Of a stretch of 64,000 nt of DNA, positions 9,190-19,820 are shown in pieces; within the stretch, counting starts at the first letter, position 1; each line of letters starts with the position of its first letter. The notes under the pieces are model-generated. The model had not been told where the DNA came from and made no database searches. It saw nothing but the letters and a program-made list of their open reading frames with translations. The stretch spans positions 1,550,001 to 1,614,000 of the forward strand of contig NC_021149.1 of assembly GCF_000380335.1 (NCBI RefSeq), in the 5' to 3' direction. The position numbers and the translations under genes were made by a program. The DNA comes from Azotobacter vinelandii CA. Lineage in GTDB: Bacteria; Pseudomonadota; Gammaproteobacteria; Pseudomonadales; Pseudomonadaceae.

Positions 9190-11440
9190 GCATGCATTCC
9201 CGACTGCCGCCGCGACGCAGCGGAAAGAGCCCGGGGTCGGCCGCCTGGTCGTGGTGGGACTGGGGCTGATCGGCGGCTCCTTCGCCAAGGGGGTCCGCGA
9301 GCGTGGCTTGTGTCGCGAGGTCGTCGGCGTGGATCTGGACCCGCATACCCGCGAACTGGCCGTGGCCCAGGGTGTGGTCGACCGTTGCGAGGAGGACCTC
9401 GCCGTCGCCTGCCGGGGCGCGCAGGTGATCCAGCTCGCCGTCCCCATCCTGGCCATGGAGAAGCTGCTCGGCGTACTCGCCGGGCTCGCTCTGGGCGACG
9501 CCGTCATCACCGATGTCGGCAGCTCCAAGGGATATGTGCTGCAGGCGGCGCGGCGGGCCTTCGCCGGCCGGCCCTTGAACTTCGTGCCGGGCCATCCGAT
9601 CGCCGGCTCCGAGCGCAGCGGCGTGGCGGCGGCCGACAGCGAACTGTTCCTCCATCACAAGGTCATCCTGACACCGGTGCAGGAGAGCGAGCCCCAGGCA
9701 CTGGCGCTGGTCGACGGACTCTGGCGGGGGCTTGGGGCGGTGGTCGAGCGCATGGCCGTCGAGCGCCACGACGAGGTGCTCGCCGCCACCAGCCATCTGC
9801 CGCATCTGCTGGCCTTCGGCCTCGTGGACTCGCTGGCCAAGCGCAACGAAAACCTGGAAATCTTTCGCTATGCCGCCGGCGGCTTTCGCGATTTCACACG
9901 GATCGCCGGCAGCGATCCGGTGATGTGGCGCGATATCTTCCTCGCCAACCGCGAGGCGGTATTGCGCACTCTCGATGTCTTTCGCAGCGATCTCGACGCC
10001 CTGCGCGCCGCGGTCGACGCAGGGGACGGGCATCAGTTGCTGGGCGTATTCACCCGCGCCCGCGTTGCCCGTGAGCATTTCAGCAAGATACTGGCCCGTC
10101 GGGCCTATGTGGATGCCATGCACGATAACGACCTGATCTACCTGGCCCTGCCGGGCGGTCATGCCCGCGGACATATTCGTGTTCCCGGTGACAAGTCCAT
10201 TTCTCACCGTTCGATCATGCTCGGCTCGCTGGCCGAGGGCACTACCGAAGTGGAGGGCTTTCTAGAGGGTGAGGATGCTCTCGCCACCATCCAGGCGTTC
10301 CGCGACATGGGGGTGGTCATCGAAGGGCCTCACCATGGCCGGGTGACCGTCCATGGTGTCGGCCTGCATGGCCTGAAGGCACCGCCGGGGCCGCTGTACC
10401 TGGGCAACTCGGGCACCTCCATGCGCCTGCTGTCGGGCCTGCTCGCGGCCCAGCCGTTCGACACCGTGCTGACCGGCGACGCCTCGCTCTCCAAGCGGCC
10501 GATGAACCGTGTGGCCAAACCCCTGCGCGAGATGGGGGCGGAGATCGAAGCCGGGCCGGAAGGGCGTCCGCCGCTGACCATCAAAGGCGGGCGCAGGCTC
10601 ACCGGCATGCATTACCAGATGCCCATGGCCAGCGCGCAGGTGAAGTCCTGCCTGCTGCTCGCCGGCCTCTATGCCGGCGGCGAAACCTCGGTCAGCGAGC
10701 CGGCGCCGACCCGCGACCACACCGAGCGCATGCTGCGCGGTTTCGGTTACCCGGTGAAGGTCGAGGGCAGCAAGGTCACCGTCGAGTCCGGCCACAAACT
10801 GCAGGCGACCCAGATCGAGGTGCCGGCGGACATCTCCTCGGCGACGTTCTTCCTGGTGGCCGCAACCATCGCCGAAGACTCCGAACTGCTGCTCGAGCAC
10901 GTCGGCATCAACCCGACCCGCACCGGGTCGATCGAGATCCTCAAGCTGATGGGGGCCGACATCACGCTGGAGAACCCGCGCGAGGTGGGGGGCGAGCCGG
11001 TCGCCGACATCCGCGTGCGCTCCGCGCGCCTGCAGGGCATCGAGATCCCCCTGGACCTGGTGCCGCTGGCGATCGACGAGTTCCCCGTGCTGTTCGTCGC
11101 CGCGGCCTGCGCCGAGGGACGCACCGTGCTGCGTGGCGCCGAGGAGCTGCGGGTCAAGGAGTCCGACCGCATCCAGGTGATGGCCGACGGTTTGCGGGCA
11201 CTCGGCGTCAAGGCCGAGCCGACCCCGGACGGCATCGCCATCGAGGGCGGCCCGATCGGCGGGGGGGAGATATACAGCCACGGAGACCACCGCATCGCCA
11301 TGTCCTTCAGCATCGCCTCGCTGCGTGCCAGCGCGCCGATCCGCATCCATGACTGCGCCAACGTGGCCACCTCCTTCCCGAATTTCATCGCCCTGGCCAA
11401 GCATGTCGGCATTCGCGTGGACGAGGAGGGGGTGTCATGA
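9182..11440 (+). CDS. Fused prephenate dehydrogenase - EPSP synthase (TyrA-AroA)
   Basis: Natural fusion of two aromatic-pathway enzymes, 752 aa from the GTG at 9182, which overlaps the end of hisC by 8 bases. The N-terminal TyrA part (about 1-300) has the NAD-binding [15 protein letters not shown] and [12 protein letters not shown]. The C-terminal AroA part (from about residue 325) has [46 protein letters not shown] and [15 protein letters not shown]. The AroA half resembles the class II type (for example [15 protein letters not shown] and KRPMNRV) more than the enterobacterial type. This is judged by eye and is only an inference. The fusion is a known Pseudomonas trait. It overlaps cmk by 4 bases (ATGA). 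Confidence 0.94.
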   Translation: MSEHAFPTAAATQRKEPGVGRLVVVGLGLIGGSFAKGVRERGLCREVVGVDLDPHTRELAVAQGVVDRCEEDLAVACRGAQVIQLAVPILAMEKLLGVLAGLALGDAVITDVGSSKGYVLQAARRAFAGRPLNFVPGHPIAGSERSGVAAADSELFLHHKVILTPVQESEPQALALVDGLWRGLGAVVERMAVERHDEVLAATSHLPHLLAFGLVDSLAKRNENLEIFRYAAGGFRDFTRIAGSDPVMWRDIFLANREAVLRTLDVFRSDLDALRAAVDAGDGHQLLGVFTRARVAREHFSKILARRAYVDAMHDNDLIYLALPGGHARGHIRVPGDKSISHRSIMLGSLAEGTTEVEGFLEGEDALATIQAFRDMGVVIEGPHHGRVTVHGVGLHGLKAPPGPLYLGNSGTSMRLLSGLLAAQPFDTVLTGDASLSKRPMNRVAKPLREMGAEIEAGPEGRPPLTIKGGRRLTGMHYQMPMASAQVKSCLLLAGLYAGGETSVSEPAPTRDHTERMLRGFGYPVKVEGSKVTVESGHKLQATQIEVPADISSATFFLVAATIAEDSELLLEHVGINPTRTGSIEILKLMGADITLENPREVGGEPVADIRVRSARLQGIEIPLDLVPLAIDEFPVLFVAAACAEGRTVLRGAEELRVKESDRIQVMADGLRALGVKAEPTPDGIAIEGGPIGGGEIYSHGDHRIAMSFSIASLRASAPIRIHDCANVATSFPNFIALAKHVGIRVDEEGVS

Positions 11441-12126
11441 GCGTTCGTCCGGTCGTGATCACCATCGACGGCCCCAGCGGCTCCGGCAAGGGGACCGTGG
11501 CCGGCCTGCTCGCCAAGAGACTCGGCTGGAACCTGCTCGACTCGGGGGCCCTGTACCGTCTGCTCGCCTTCGCCGCGCGCAATCATGGTGTGGATCTGAC
11601 CAACGAAGAAGCGCTCAAGGTGCTGGCCGCTCATCTGGACGTGCAGTTCGTCACCTCCACGGACCTGCACCCGCAGCAGATCATCCTCGAGGGCGAGGAC
11701 GTCACCGATGCCATCCGCAACGAGCAGGTCGGCGCCGGGGCTTCCCAGGTCGCCTCGCTGCCGGCGGTGCGCGAAGCCCTGCTGCAGCGCCAGCATGCCT
11801 TCCTCGAGCCGCCGGGCCTGGTGGCCGATGGCCGGGACATGGGCACCGTGGTCTTTCCAGATGCCCCGCTGAAGGTCTTTCTCACCGCGAGAGCCGAGGA
11901 GCGGGCGCGCCGCCGCTACCAGCAGTTGAAGGAGAGTGGTGTCGATGCTAATCTGTCTAGTCTACTGGGCGAGATAAGCAAGCGCGACGAGCGCGACAGC
12001 CAGCGTGCCGTCGCCCCGCTCAAGGCCGCGCCGGACGCGATCCAGCTGGATTCCACGGAGCTCACGATCGAGCAGGTGGTGGAGCGCATCATGAGCGAAA
12101 TCGCCGCGCGAGATCTCGCCGGATGA
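11437..12126 (+). CDS. cmk: Cytidylate kinase
   Basis: Phosphorylates CMP and dCMP in the cytoplasm. 229 aa, the usual length. P-loop [18 protein letters not shown] at the N-terminus, then [29 protein letters not shown] and the C-terminal lid region [11 protein letters not shown]. It starts at the ATGA overlap with the tyrA-aroA gene and precedes rpsA, the order found across gammaproteobacteria. Confidence 0.97.
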   Translation: MSVRPVVITIDGPSGSGKGTVAGLLAKRLGWNLLDSGALYRLLAFAARNHGVDLTNEEALKVLAAHLDVQFVTSTDLHPQQIILEGEDVTDAIRNEQVGAGASQVASLPAVREALLQRQHAFLEPPGLVADGRDMGTVVFPDAPLKVFLTARAEERARRRYQQLKESGVDANLSSLLGEISKRDERDSQRAVAPLKAAPDAIQLDSTELTIEQVVERIMSEIAARDLAG

Positions 12127-12130
12127 TACA

Positions 12131-12169
12131 CAAGGGCCGCAGAGAACCAGGCCTTGTACTGCGGACTTT
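12131..12169 (+). promoter_or_regulatory. Alternative hairpins in the rpsA leader
   Basis: Two stems share bases between cmk and rpsA. CAAGGGCC (12131-12138) can pair with GGCCTTG (12150-12156). CCGCAG (12137-12142) can pair with CTGCGG (12159-12164), which is followed by ACTTTTT. The second resembles a weak terminator. The arrangement could be an attenuator or an S1 autoregulation site; this is inference only. Confidence 0.35.
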
Positions 12170-12245
12170 TTAAAGAAACGAACCCACATTGTCTGGAATG
12201 TGGAGATGGGCGGGTTTCCTCCCGCCTCAATCGACAGGAATCAAC

Positions 12246-13925
12246 ATGAGCGAAAGCTTTGCAGAACTTTTTGAAGAAAGCCTGAAATCCCTCGACATGC
12301 AGCCCGGTGCCATCATCACCGGCATTGTGGTCGACATCGACGGTGACTGGGTTACCGTGCATGCCGGCCTGAAGTCCGAGGGCGTCATCCCGGTCGAACA
12401 GTTCTACAACGAGCAAGGCGAACTGACCATCAAGGTGGGTGACGAGGTTCACGTCGCGCTGGATGCAGTGGAAGACGGCTTCGGTGAAACCAAGCTGTCC
12501 CGCGAGAAAGCCAAGCGTGCCGAGTCCTGGCTGGTTCTGGAAGCTGCCTTCGCTGCCGACGAAGTCGTCAAGGGCATCATCAACGGCAAGGTCAAGGGTG
12601 GCTTCACCGTCGACATCAACGGTATCCGTGCGTTCCTGCCGGGTTCCCTGGTCGACGTCCGTCCGGTGCGCGACACCACCCACCTGGAAGGTAAAGAGCT
12701 CGAGTTCAAGGTCATCAAGCTCGACCAGAAGCGCAACAACGTGGTCGTGTCCCGCCGCAGCGTCCTGGAAGCCGAGAACAGCGCCGAGCGCGAGGCCCTG
12801 CTGGAGTCCCTGCAGGAAGGCCAGCAGGTCAAGGGTATCGTCAAGAACCTCACCGACTACGGCGCGTTCGTCGATCTGGGCGGCGTGGACGGCCTGCTGC
12901 ACATCACCGACATGGCCTGGAAGCGCATCAAGCATCCGTCCGAGATCGTCAACGTCGGCGACGAAATCGACGTCAAGGTGCTCAAGTTCGATCGCGAGCG
13001 CAATCGCGTCTCCCTGGGCCTGAAGCAACTGGGCGAGGATCCATGGGTCGCCATCAAGGCCCGCTATCCGGAAGGCACCCGCGTCATGGCTCGTGTTACC
13101 AACCTCACCGACTACGGCTGCTTCGCCGAGCTGGAAGAGGGCGTGGAAGGCCTGGTGCACGTTTCCGAGATGGACTGGACCAACAAGAACATCCACCCGT
13201 CCAAGGTCGTTCAGGTCGGCGACGAAGTGGAAGTCATGGTGCTGGACATCGACGAAGAGCGTCGCCGCATCTCCCTGGGCATCAAGCAGTGCAAGTCCAA
13301 TCCTTGGGAAGACTTCTCCAGCCGTTACAACAAGGGCGACCGCATCACCGGTACCATCAAGTCGATCACCGATTTCGGCATCTTCATCGGCCTGGAAGGC
13401 GGCATCGACGGTCTGGTCCACCTGTCCGACATCTCTTGGAACGAGCAGGGCGAGGAAGCCGTGCGCCGCTTCAAGAAGGGCGATGAACTGGAAACCGTCA
13501 TCCTCTCCGTCGATCCGGAGCGCGAGCGCATCTCGCTGGGCGTCAAGCAACTGGCGGACGATCCGTTCTCCAGCTACGCCTCCCTCAACGAGAAGGGCAG
13601 CATCGTGCACGGCACCGTGAAGGAAGTCGATGCCAAGGGCGCGATCGTCGACCTGGGCAACGATATCGAAGCTGTGCTGAAGGCGTCCGAAATCAGCCGC
13701 GATCGCGTCGAAGATGCCCGCAACGTGCTGAAGGAAGGCGACGAGGTCGAAGCCAAGATCATCAGCATCGATCGCAAGAGCCGTGTCATCAGCCTGTCGA
13801 TCAAGGCCAAGGACGTGGACGACGAGAAGGACGCCATCAAGGAACTGCGCAAGCAGGAAACCGAGGCGCCCGGCCCGACCACCATCGGCGACCTGATCCG
13901 TGCTCAGATGGGCAACCAGAGCTGA
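12246..13925 (+). CDS. rpsA: 30S ribosomal protein S1
   Basis: Binds mRNA at the ribosome and unwinds it for initiation. 559 aa with six S1/OB repeats; repeated signatures are [56 protein letters not shown] and [14 protein letters not shown] at 12246 follows CAGGAA at 12234-12239; codons of the same frame upstream to 12189 are not part of the protein. Codon use is strongly biased to GC-ending major codons, as expected for a highly expressed gene. A strong terminator follows. Confidence 0.98.
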   Translation: MSESFAELFEESLKSLDMQPGAIITGIVVDIDGDWVTVHAGLKSEGVIPVEQFYNEQGELTIKVGDEVHVALDAVEDGFGETKLSREKAKRAESWLVLEAAFAADEVVKGIINGKVKGGFTVDINGIRAFLPGSLVDVRPVRDTTHLEGKELEFKVIKLDQKRNNVVVSRRSVLEAENSAEREALLESLQEGQQVKGIVKNLTDYGAFVDLGGVDGLLHITDMAWKRIKHPSEIVNVGDEIDVKVLKFDRERNRVSLGLKQLGEDPWVAIKARYPEGTRVMARVTNLTDYGCFAELEEGVEGLVHVSEMDWTNKNIHPSKVVQVGDEVEVMVLDIDEERRRISLGIKQCKSNPWEDFSSRYNKGDRITGTIKSITDFGIFIGLEGGIDGLVHLSDISWNEQGEEAVRRFKKGDELETVILSVDPERERISLGVKQLADDPFSSYASLNEKGSIVHGTVKEVDAKGAIVDLGNDIEAVLKASEISRDRVEDARNVLKEGDEVEAKIISIDRKSRVISLSIKAKDVDDEKDAIKELRKQETEAPGPTTIGDLIRAQMGNQS

Positions 13926-13945
13926 GTTCGGTGGTGCGTTGAATG

Positions 13946-13972
13946 AAAAGGGCGACTTCGGTCGCCCTTTTT
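13946..13972 (+). terminator. Rho-independent terminator of rpsA
   Basis: AAAAGGGCGAC (13946-13956), loop TTCG, and GTCGCCCTTTT (13961-13971) form a perfect 11-bp stem with a UUCG tetraloop and a U tract, 20 bp after the rpsA stop. Confidence 0.92.
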
Positions 13973-14242
13973 CGTTGTGGGTCGCAAGGATGGCTGGAGC
14001 CTCCAGTCTGCGGAAGCGGATTTATCCGCGGTGGAGCGCAAACCAGAACCGAATTCGCCCCCGCCAAGGTGCTATCGACCTCCTTTTCCTGGGCAAGGTC
14101 CCGAAAGGGGCTATCGTCCTGATTCCTTTCTTTCCGCGTGCCCGTCATTGCCGGGTTGTGCTCCGGGCTGTTCAAACTCTGTTCAGCATGCTAAAACCCA
14201 AGCACTATTTTGATCTAGCCGCTTGAAAACGAAGGGAAAACC
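13973..14242. other. rpsA-ihfB intergenic region with REP-like debris
   Basis: No gene is visible. GCGGATTTATCCGCGGT at 14017-14033 resembles GGGATTTATCCGCGGTCGG at 53197-53215. CGCCAAGGTGCTATCGACCTC near 14063-14083 resembles GCCAAAGCGCCATCGACCTC at 42507-42526. Both look like worn copies of dispersed repeats. The ihfB promoter should lie in 14150-14230, but no hexamer pair stands out. Confidence 0.45.
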
Positions 14243-14521
14243 ATGACCAAGTCGGAGTTGATCGAGCGCATCGTCACTCAGCAGGGGCAGTTGTCCGCAA
14301 AGGATGTGGAACTGGCCATCAAGACCATGCTGGAGCAAATGTCGCAGGCTCTGGCCACCGGGGATCGCATTGAAATCCGCGGTTTCGGCAGTTTCTCGCT
14401 GCACTATCGGGCGCCACGCGTCGGCCGCAATCCGAAAACCGGACAGACCGTTCGCCTCGATGGCAAGTTCGTGCCGCATTTCAAACCCGGCAAGGAGCTA
14501 CGCGATCGCGTCAATGAATGA
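14243..14521 (+). CDS. ihfB: Integration host factor subunit beta
   Basis: Forms the IHF heterodimer with IhfA; bends DNA at specific sites in transcription, recombination and replication. 92 aa with the HU/IHF fold: [20 protein letters not shown] at the start, the [18 protein letters not shown] signature, and the beta-arm [34 protein letters not shown] at 14243 follows GAAGGGAAAACC. The position after rpsA is conserved. Confidence 0.97.
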   Translation: MTKSELIERIVTQQGQLSAKDVELAIKTMLEQMSQALATGDRIEIRGFGSFSLHYRAPRVGRNPKTGQTVRLDGKFVPHFKPGKELRDRVNE

Positions 14522-14670
14522 AATGACTATGTCATGCTCGAATGCCGGGACGGTACACTGAGCGACTTCGGAATTGGTTCGTCCGCACAGCGGATCGTCG
14601 CATCACCCTGGTGCGACAGGTTGTCCGGATAGAGCGAACGAAAGTGTAGTCATCACGAGAGAACTGCCTC

Positions 14671-14970
14671 ATGCGTCACTTGAAACGAATCTTGCTGGGA
14701 TTGATCCTGCTGCTGGTAGCCGCCGCCACGCTGGTGTTCGTACTGGAAAACCGCCAGGTCGCGACGCTGGTGCTCTTCGGCTGGACTACGCCACAACTGC
14801 CGATGGCCGTCTTCGTTTCCGCCGCCCTGCTGTTGGGGCTGCTGGCCTCGCCGCTGCTGGGAATGCTGTTCTACGGCCGTCTGAGAATGCAACTGGCCTC
14901 CCGTCAACGCCAACTGGTGGAGTGCCAGAAAGAGCTGGCCCGGTTGACGGAGCAGCCGACTGCGGACTAG
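14671..14970 (+). CDS. LapA-domain (DUF1049) inner-membrane protein
   Basis: 99-aa protein with two membrane helices (about 6-24, ILLGLILLLVAAATLVFVL, and about 44-66, PMAVFVSAALLLGLLASPLLG) and a charged C-terminal coil (RLRMQLASRQRQLVECQKEL). This is the usual shape of the LapA/YciS family encoded after ihfB. In E. coli the family member LapA works with LapB in LPS assembly control. No lapB gene follows here, so the role is inferred only from family and from its place next to a surface polysaccharide locus. Confidence 0.85.
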   Translation: MRHLKRILLGLILLLVAAATLVFVLENRQVATLVLFGWTTPQLPMAVFVSAALLLGLLASPLLGMLFYGRLRMQLASRQRQLVECQKELARLTEQPTAD

Positions 14971-15335
14971 CCGGGATATCTCCCTTTTAAAGCAGGATGG
15001 CAGGAGCCGCGATGTCCTTCCGGTATAGGGGCTCCTGTCCCCCCTGGCCGATCGCCGTGTGCCCTGTCAAGGCTTGCAATCTTCTTTTTGTGCTGCACAA
15101 TTCGCTCCTTCGATTTCATTGTGCCATCTGTCTTCAGGCTATCCGACTCTTTCTGAAGTCGCCGGTTTCGATGGTTCGGTTTCCGTTATCCGGACTCTGA
15201 AGGGTTCGCCGTTCTGGCAGCCCTGGCGAGAGATGAGCCTGGGCTGGCGTTCCGGTGCTTTGGCCAGAGCAGCCTGCTCGGCAGGATGTCGGGCATGGCG
15301 TGGCAAATGGAAGTGTCGAGCTGAAGGAGCGAGCA
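14971..15335. other. Intergenic region before the beta-CASP gene
   Basis: No gene is supported. Overlapping open frames here (for example from 14997 and 15059) have no recognisable domain and poor codon use. A weak promoter candidate is TTGCAA (15074-15079) with CACAAT (15096-15101), spacing 16. It would leave a long leader of about 230 bases. Confidence 0.4.
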
Positions 15336-16787
15336 GTGTCATACCCGGAAATTCTTCACCACGGCGCCACCCAGGGCGTCACTGGTTCCTGCCATCAGTT
15401 GCTGATGGATGCGCAGCACAGCCTGCTGATCGACTGCGGCCTGTTCCAGGGGGCGGAAACCTCCGCCGAAGGTCGGGCCGGAGCCGGCAGCCTGGCCATC
15501 GACTTTGCGCTGGATACCGTCAAGGCACTGATAGCGACCCATGTGCACGTCGATCATGTCGGACGGATTCCCTATCTGCTGGCGGCTGGCTTCAAGGGGC
15601 CGATCCTCTGCAGCGAGCCTTCGGCCAGGCTGCTGCCCATCGTTCTGGAAGATGCCTTCAAGCTGGGCGTAAGTAGCGACCAGCGACAGGTGGAGCGTTA
15701 TCTCGAATTGATCGGGCAGCGGTCGATCGCCTTGCCCTACAAGCACTGGTTCACCCTGGCGGATACATCGACGCTGCTCTGCAGGATTCGCCTGCAGCGG
15801 GCTGGTCACATCCTCGGCTCGGCCTACGTGGAGATCGACCTGACTTACAAAGCCATTGGCCGCAAGCGCCGCATCCTCTTCTCCGGCGACCTGGGAGCCC
15901 CCCATGCGCCGTTGCTGCCGGCGCCGCGGCCGCCTTACCGGGCCGATACCCTGGTCATCGAGAGCACCTACGGCGACCGTTTGCACGAAGATCGCCGCAG
16001 CCGTCGGCAACGTCTCGAAACGATGATCGAACAGGCGCTGGCCGACCGGGGCAGTGTACTGATTCCGGCCTTCAGCATCGGGCGAACGCAGGAGCTGTTG
16101 TACGAGCTGGAAGAGATCATTTATCGCAAGACTCGATCCCGTCCGGCAGCAAGGGAGGCGGATGTCCGGTCATCCAGCCACGCCGACTGGCCGCAGCTTC
16201 CCATCATTCTCGACTCCCCCCTCGCCAGCCGTTTCACCCAGGCCTATCGCGAGCTGCAACCCTTCTGGGACCGGGAGGCCACCAAGCGGGCCAGGTCGGG
16301 GCGACAGCCGCTGGGCTTCGAGCAATTGATCACGGTGGAAAATCACGCCGATCACCTGCGCATGGTCGAGCATCTGGCTAGCACCGCCCGCCCGGCCATC
16401 GTCATCGCCGGCAGCGGCATGTGCACCAGCGGGCGCATCGTCAACTACCTGAAAGCCATGCTGGGAGATCGTCGGCACAATATACTCTTCGTCGGCTACC
16501 AGGCCATGGGCACGCCCGGGCATGCTATCCAGAAATATGGGCCACGGGGCGGTTACGTGGACCTGGACGGCGAGCGCCTCGAGATCAGAGCCGGGGTCGC
16601 CACCCTGGGCGGCTATTCGGCCCATGCCGATCGGCAGGGACTGGTGAGTTTCATCACCCGGATGCGCGAGTGGCCGGACGAGATACGCCTCGTCCATGGC
16701 GAGGCCGACGCCAAGCGTGCGCTCGGTGCCGAACTGCGGCGGCGTTATGCGGAAAAACAGAAGAGGGTGAGCATTATTACCCCCTGA
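15336..16787 (+). CDS. Metallo-beta-lactamase-fold beta-CASP protein (probable RNA-processing nuclease)
   Basis: 483 aa from the GTG at 15336, chosen because AAGGAG lies at 15324-15329 and homology begins at once (YPEILHHGATQGVTGSCH). The metal-binding motif HVHVDH is in ATHVHVDHVGRIPYL. SGDLGAPHAPLL supplies the next acidic ligand. VLIPAFSIGRTQELLYEL, GSGMCTSGRIVNYL and GGYSAHADRQGL are the beta-CASP and C-terminal RMMBL blocks. The family includes CPSF73-like and RNase J-like nucleases; the exact substrate cannot be read from sequence. It stands alone between lapA and the polysaccharide locus. Confidence 0.88.
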   Translation: MSYPEILHHGATQGVTGSCHQLLMDAQHSLLIDCGLFQGAETSAEGRAGAGSLAIDFALDTVKALIATHVHVDHVGRIPYLLAAGFKGPILCSEPSARLLPIVLEDAFKLGVSSDQRQVERYLELIGQRSIALPYKHWFTLADTSTLLCRIRLQRAGHILGSAYVEIDLTYKAIGRKRRILFSGDLGAPHAPLLPAPRPPYRADTLVIESTYGDRLHEDRRSRRQRLETMIEQALADRGSVLIPAFSIGRTQELLYELEEIIYRKTRSRPAAREADVRSSSHADWPQLPIILDSPLASRFTQAYRELQPFWDREATKRARSGRQPLGFEQLITVENHADHLRMVEHLASTARPAIVIAGSGMCTSGRIVNYLKAMLGDRRHNILFVGYQAMGTPGHAIQKYGPRGGYVDLDGERLEIRAGVATLGGYSAHADRQGLVSFITRMREWPDEIRLVHGEADAKRALGAELRRRYAEKQKRVSIITP

Positions 16788-16833
16788 GGATGTCGTGAGG
16801 ATGGATTGGATGGGCAAAGCAAGTGCTTAAAGA

Positions 16834-16865
16834 GACTGTAGGAGCGAATTCATTCGCGATTGCCA
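16834..16865. repeat. REP palindrome
   Basis: CTGTAGGAGCGAATTCATTC at 16836-16855 runs into GCGATTGCC. It contains the stem GCGAAT-TC-ATTCGC (16844-16857). This is the standard Pseudomonas REP form and lies in the intergenic space before the rfaH-like gene. Confidence 0.8.
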
Positions 16866-17025
16866 AGGGGCCATACTGCTTCTGGCCCTGTCGGCGGGTC
16901 CGCCTGGTACATGGGATGTGTTGCTATTGGAGCGAGTGAAGTCTGTGGAGCGTAGCCAGGAACCTCGATGAATTGAAAAGCCCTGCAATGGTCAGGTCTG
17001 AGTCAAAGGCGGGGTGACATGGAAT

Positions 17026-17547
17026 ATGAATATTCGTACTGCGGGCGACATATGCGAAGTGCGTAATGGCAAAGCGTGGTATCTCGTGCAGTGCAAGCCT
17101 CGTCAGGACGAGCGTGCCGAAGACAATCTGAAGCGCCAGGGTTATGAATACTTTCGTCCACAATGCCTGCGGGAGCGCCTGATGCATGGCGCTCTGCGGG
17201 TCCAGAGCGAATCGTTGTTCCCCGGTTATCTGTTCATCCGCCTGGCTGCCGATGCCAACTGGGCTCCGCTGCGCTCGACTCGCGGGGTGAGTCGTCTGGT
17301 CAGCTTCGGCGACATGCCGCTATCGGTTAGTGACGAGTTGGTCGCCGAGCTGCAACGACGCATCGAGTCATCGCCCGAGCCAGCTCTGAAGCCTGGCGAC
17401 AGGGTACGGATCATCGCGGGAAGCTTCACGGAGTTGGATGCCATCTTCCTGGCGCTGGATGGTGAGGAGCGGGTTACGCTATTGATGAGGTTGCTCCATC
17501 GCGAGCACCGATTGAGCCTGCCTTTGGCAGACATACGCAAATACTGA
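17026..17547 (+). CDS. rfaH: RfaH/NusG-like transcription antiterminator
   Basis: 173 aa from the ATG at 17026; a GTG at 17014 in the same frame is possible and would add four residues. The NGN domain starts at KAWYLVQCKPRQDERAEDNL, followed by YEYFRPQCLRER, LFPGYLFIRLA and STRGVSRLVSFGDMPLSV. The C-terminal KOW-like part is KPGDRVRIIAGSFTELDAIF. RfaH proteins load at ops pauses and keep RNA polymerase moving through long surface-polysaccharide operons. Its place at the head of such a locus supports that role. Loading would need an ops-like element; the only partial match is discussed under rejected items. Confidence 0.85.
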   Translation: MNIRTAGDICEVRNGKAWYLVQCKPRQDERAEDNLKRQGYEYFRPQCLRERLMHGALRVQSESLFPGYLFIRLAADANWAPLRSTRGVSRLVSFGDMPLSVSDELVAELQRRIESSPEPALKPGDRVRIIAGSFTELDAIFLALDGEERVTLLMRLLHREHRLSLPLADIRKY

Positions 17548-17775
17548 TGATTCCCCGCTCGGCGATTGCTGGTTCGCGAGCGGTCGGCTCGTTGGGAAAT
17601 CCCCCGCATTTTTTGCAGAACTGGCGGTCGAATTCAGGTTGGGCATTTCTGCGGACTGGCCCCGAGCGAGTATCGGCAAGCCGCATGACTCGCCGTTTCG
17701 ATTGAGATAAAGCCGGTGTATTCCGGCAGACGCACCGGCATCATCGGCCGGGTGCATCGGGAGAGCTTTAAGGAC

Positions 17776-18831
17776 ATGACTATTCTGGTAACAGGCAGCG
17801 CAGGCTTCATCGGGGCGAACTTTGTCCTGGACTGGCTGCACCAGCATGACGAGGCGGTTGTCAGCCTGGATAAGCTGACTTATGCCGGTAATCTGGCCAA
17901 TCTGAAAAGCCTGGAAGGCGATGACCGACATGTCTTCGTCAAGGGCGATATAGGCGATTCGAAGCTGGTCGCCGGGCTTCTGGCGGAATACCAGCCGCGG
18001 GCCGTCGTCAATTTTGCGGCGGAGTCCCATGTGGATCGCTCGATTCACGGTCCGGAAGACTTTATCCAGACCAACATCGTGGGAACCTTCCGGCTACTCG
18101 AAGCCGTACGTGTCTATCATGCTCAACTGCATGATGGTGCCGCTGCTTTCCGTTTCCTGCATGTCTCGACGGACGAAGTATACGGCTCGCTGGAGCCCAC
18201 CGACCCGGCGTTCACCGAGCGGAACCGCTACGAACCGAACAGTCCCTACTCGGCCTCCAAGGCCGCTTCTGACCATCTGGTTCGAGCCTATCACCATACT
18301 TATAAGCTGCCGGTGTTGACCACCAACTGCTCGAATAATTATGGACCGTATCATTTCCCGGAAAAGCTCATCCCGCTGATCATTCACAACGCATTGTCAG
18401 GCAAGCCCCTGCCCATTTACGGCGATGGCCAGCAAGTCCGTGACTGGCTGTACGTGAAAGACCATTGCAGCGCGGTTCGCCGGGTGCTGGAAGCGGGGAA
18501 ACTGGGTGAAACCTATAACGTCGGAGGATGGAACGAAAAGACCAACCTCGATGTGGTGCATACCCTTTGCGATATCCTCGACCAGGAGCGGCCGCGTGGC
18601 GACGGCCGGAGCTATCGCGAGCAAATCACCTTCGTCAAGGATCGTCCCGGACACGATCGTCGCTATGCCATCGACGCGACCAAGCTCGAGCGCGATCTGG
18701 GCTGGAAACCGGCGGAAACTTTCGAAAGCGGCATTCGCAAGACCGTTCGCTGGTATCTGGACAACCAGGGCTGGGTCGAAAATATCACCAGCGGTGCTTA
18801 CCGCGACTGGGTGAGCAAACACTACCAATGA
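17776..18831 (+). CDS. rmlB: dTDP-glucose 4,6-dehydratase
   Basis: Second step of dTDP-L-rhamnose synthesis. 351 aa. ATG at 17776 has AAGGA just upstream. The NAD-binding motif is [27 protein letters not shown] supplies the catalytic T/D/E residues, and [15 protein letters not shown] holds the YxxxK pair. [16 protein letters not shown] and [12 protein letters not shown] are family blocks. It opens the rmlBDAC unit, and its stop overlaps the rmlD ATG (ATGA). Confidence 0.97.
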   Translation: MTILVTGSAGFIGANFVLDWLHQHDEAVVSLDKLTYAGNLANLKSLEGDDRHVFVKGDIGDSKLVAGLLAEYQPRAVVNFAAESHVDRSIHGPEDFIQTNIVGTFRLLEAVRVYHAQLHDGAAAFRFLHVSTDEVYGSLEPTDPAFTERNRYEPNSPYSASKAASDHLVRAYHHTYKLPVLTTNCSNNYGPYHFPEKLIPLIIHNALSGKPLPIYGDGQQVRDWLYVKDHCSAVRRVLEAGKLGETYNVGGWNEKTNLDVVHTLCDILDQERPRGDGRSYREQITFVKDRPGHDRRYAIDATKLERDLGWKPAETFESGIRKTVRWYLDNQGWVENITSGAYRDWVSKHYQ

Positions 18832-19727
18832 AAATCCTGCTACTGGGAGCCAACGGTCAGGTTGGCTGGGAACTGCAACGGGCCCTGGCGCCGTTGGGGC
18901 GGCTGGAGATCTGCGATCGTCTCCGGGCCGATCTGGACAGGCCGGAAAGCCTGGCCGCGCTGGTCGAGCGAATTCAGCCGCAGGTCATCGTCAATGCCGC
19001 CGCCTATACCGCCGTGGACAAGGCCGAATCCGACGCGGCTCGCTCGCGTCGGGTGAACGCCGAATCGGTGGAAGTGCTGGCGGATGCCGCGCGAAGTTGC
19101 GATGCCTGGCTGGTGCATTACTCGACCGACTATGTGTTCGATGGCTGCAAAGCCGCGGCCTATACGGAAGATGACCCCGTGGGGCCGCTGAGCGTCTACG
19201 GGCAGACGAAGCTGGAGGGCGAACAAGCTATTCAGGCTTCCGGGTGCAAGCACCTGATCCTGAGAACCAGTTGGGTGTACGCCGCACGCGGCAGCAACTT
19301 CATCAAGACCATGCTGCGCCTGGCCGCCGAGCGCGAAGAACTGCGTGTGATCGCCGATCAGATCGGAGCACCGACCAGCGCCGAACTGATCGCCGATGTG
19401 AGCGCTCTGCTTTTGTATCGGTTGAGGCATGATCGGGCATTGGCCGAGCAGGCAACGGGGGTCTATCACCTGACTGCCGCCGGCGAAACCAGTTGGCATG
19501 GCTACGCGCGTTTCGTCGTGGCCAAGGCTGCCGCATTGGATATGTCACTCAAGGCGGGGCCCGACGACATCCATGCGATCGGTACCGCCGATTACCCGCT
19601 GCCGGCCCGGCGCCCGGCCAACTCCCGGCTCGATACCGGCAAACTCCGACGTACCTTCGATCTGCATCTTCCACAGTGGGAATATCACGTCGAACGCATG
19701 CTGCACGAGCTCCTCGCCAAACCATAG
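18828..19727 (+). CDS. rmlD: dTDP-4-dehydrorhamnose reductase
   Basis: Last step of dTDP-L-rhamnose synthesis, NAD(P)H dependent. 299 aa from the ATG at 18828 that overlaps rml[15 protein letters not shown] is the nucleotide-binding motif, STDYVFDG and [10 protein letters not shown] hold the catalytic Ser/Thr and YxxxK residues, and [18 protein letters not shown] is typical. The frame is open upstream, but that part lies inside rmlB and is not homologous. Confidence 0.97.
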   Translation: MKILLLGANGQVGWELQRALAPLGRLEICDRLRADLDRPESLAALVERIQPQVIVNAAAYTAVDKAESDAARSRRVNAESVEVLADAARSCDAWLVHYSTDYVFDGCKAAAYTEDDPVGPLSVYGQTKLEGEQAIQASGCKHLILRTSWVYAARGSNFIKTMLRLAAEREELRVIADQIGAPTSAELIADVSALLLYRLRHDRALAEQATGVYHLTAAGETSWHGYARFVVAKAAALDMSLKAGPDDIHAIGTADYPLPARRPANSRLDTGKLRRTFDLHLPQWEYHVERMLHELLAKP

Positions 19728-19745
19728 GGGCTGGCTCGCCTGTAT

Positions 19746-19766
19746 TGCCCGGCCATGGGCCGGGCA
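19746..19766. promoter_or_regulatory. Perfect 9-bp hairpin between rmlD and rmlA
   Basis: TGCCCGGCC (19746-19754), loop ATG, GGCCGGGCA (19758-19766). It has no U tract, so it is not a standard terminator. It could stabilise or stall the message inside the rml operon; function unknown. Confidence 0.45.
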
Positions 19767-19820
19767 CTGCCGAAGGGGCATGCGCCTCATACCCGCTCGA
19801 TACTTGACAGACACAAGCTC

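Noticed and set aside
14997-15676. Small plus-strand frames between lapA and the beta-CASP gene
   Set aside because: No domain, no ribosome site, and the longer one runs out of frame into the beta-CASP gene.
17623-17630. GGCGGTCG as an ops element for the RfaH-like protein
   Set aside because: Only GGCGGT of the E. coli GGCGGTAGC core matches, and the rest differs. Such a short match is expected by chance in this GC content.
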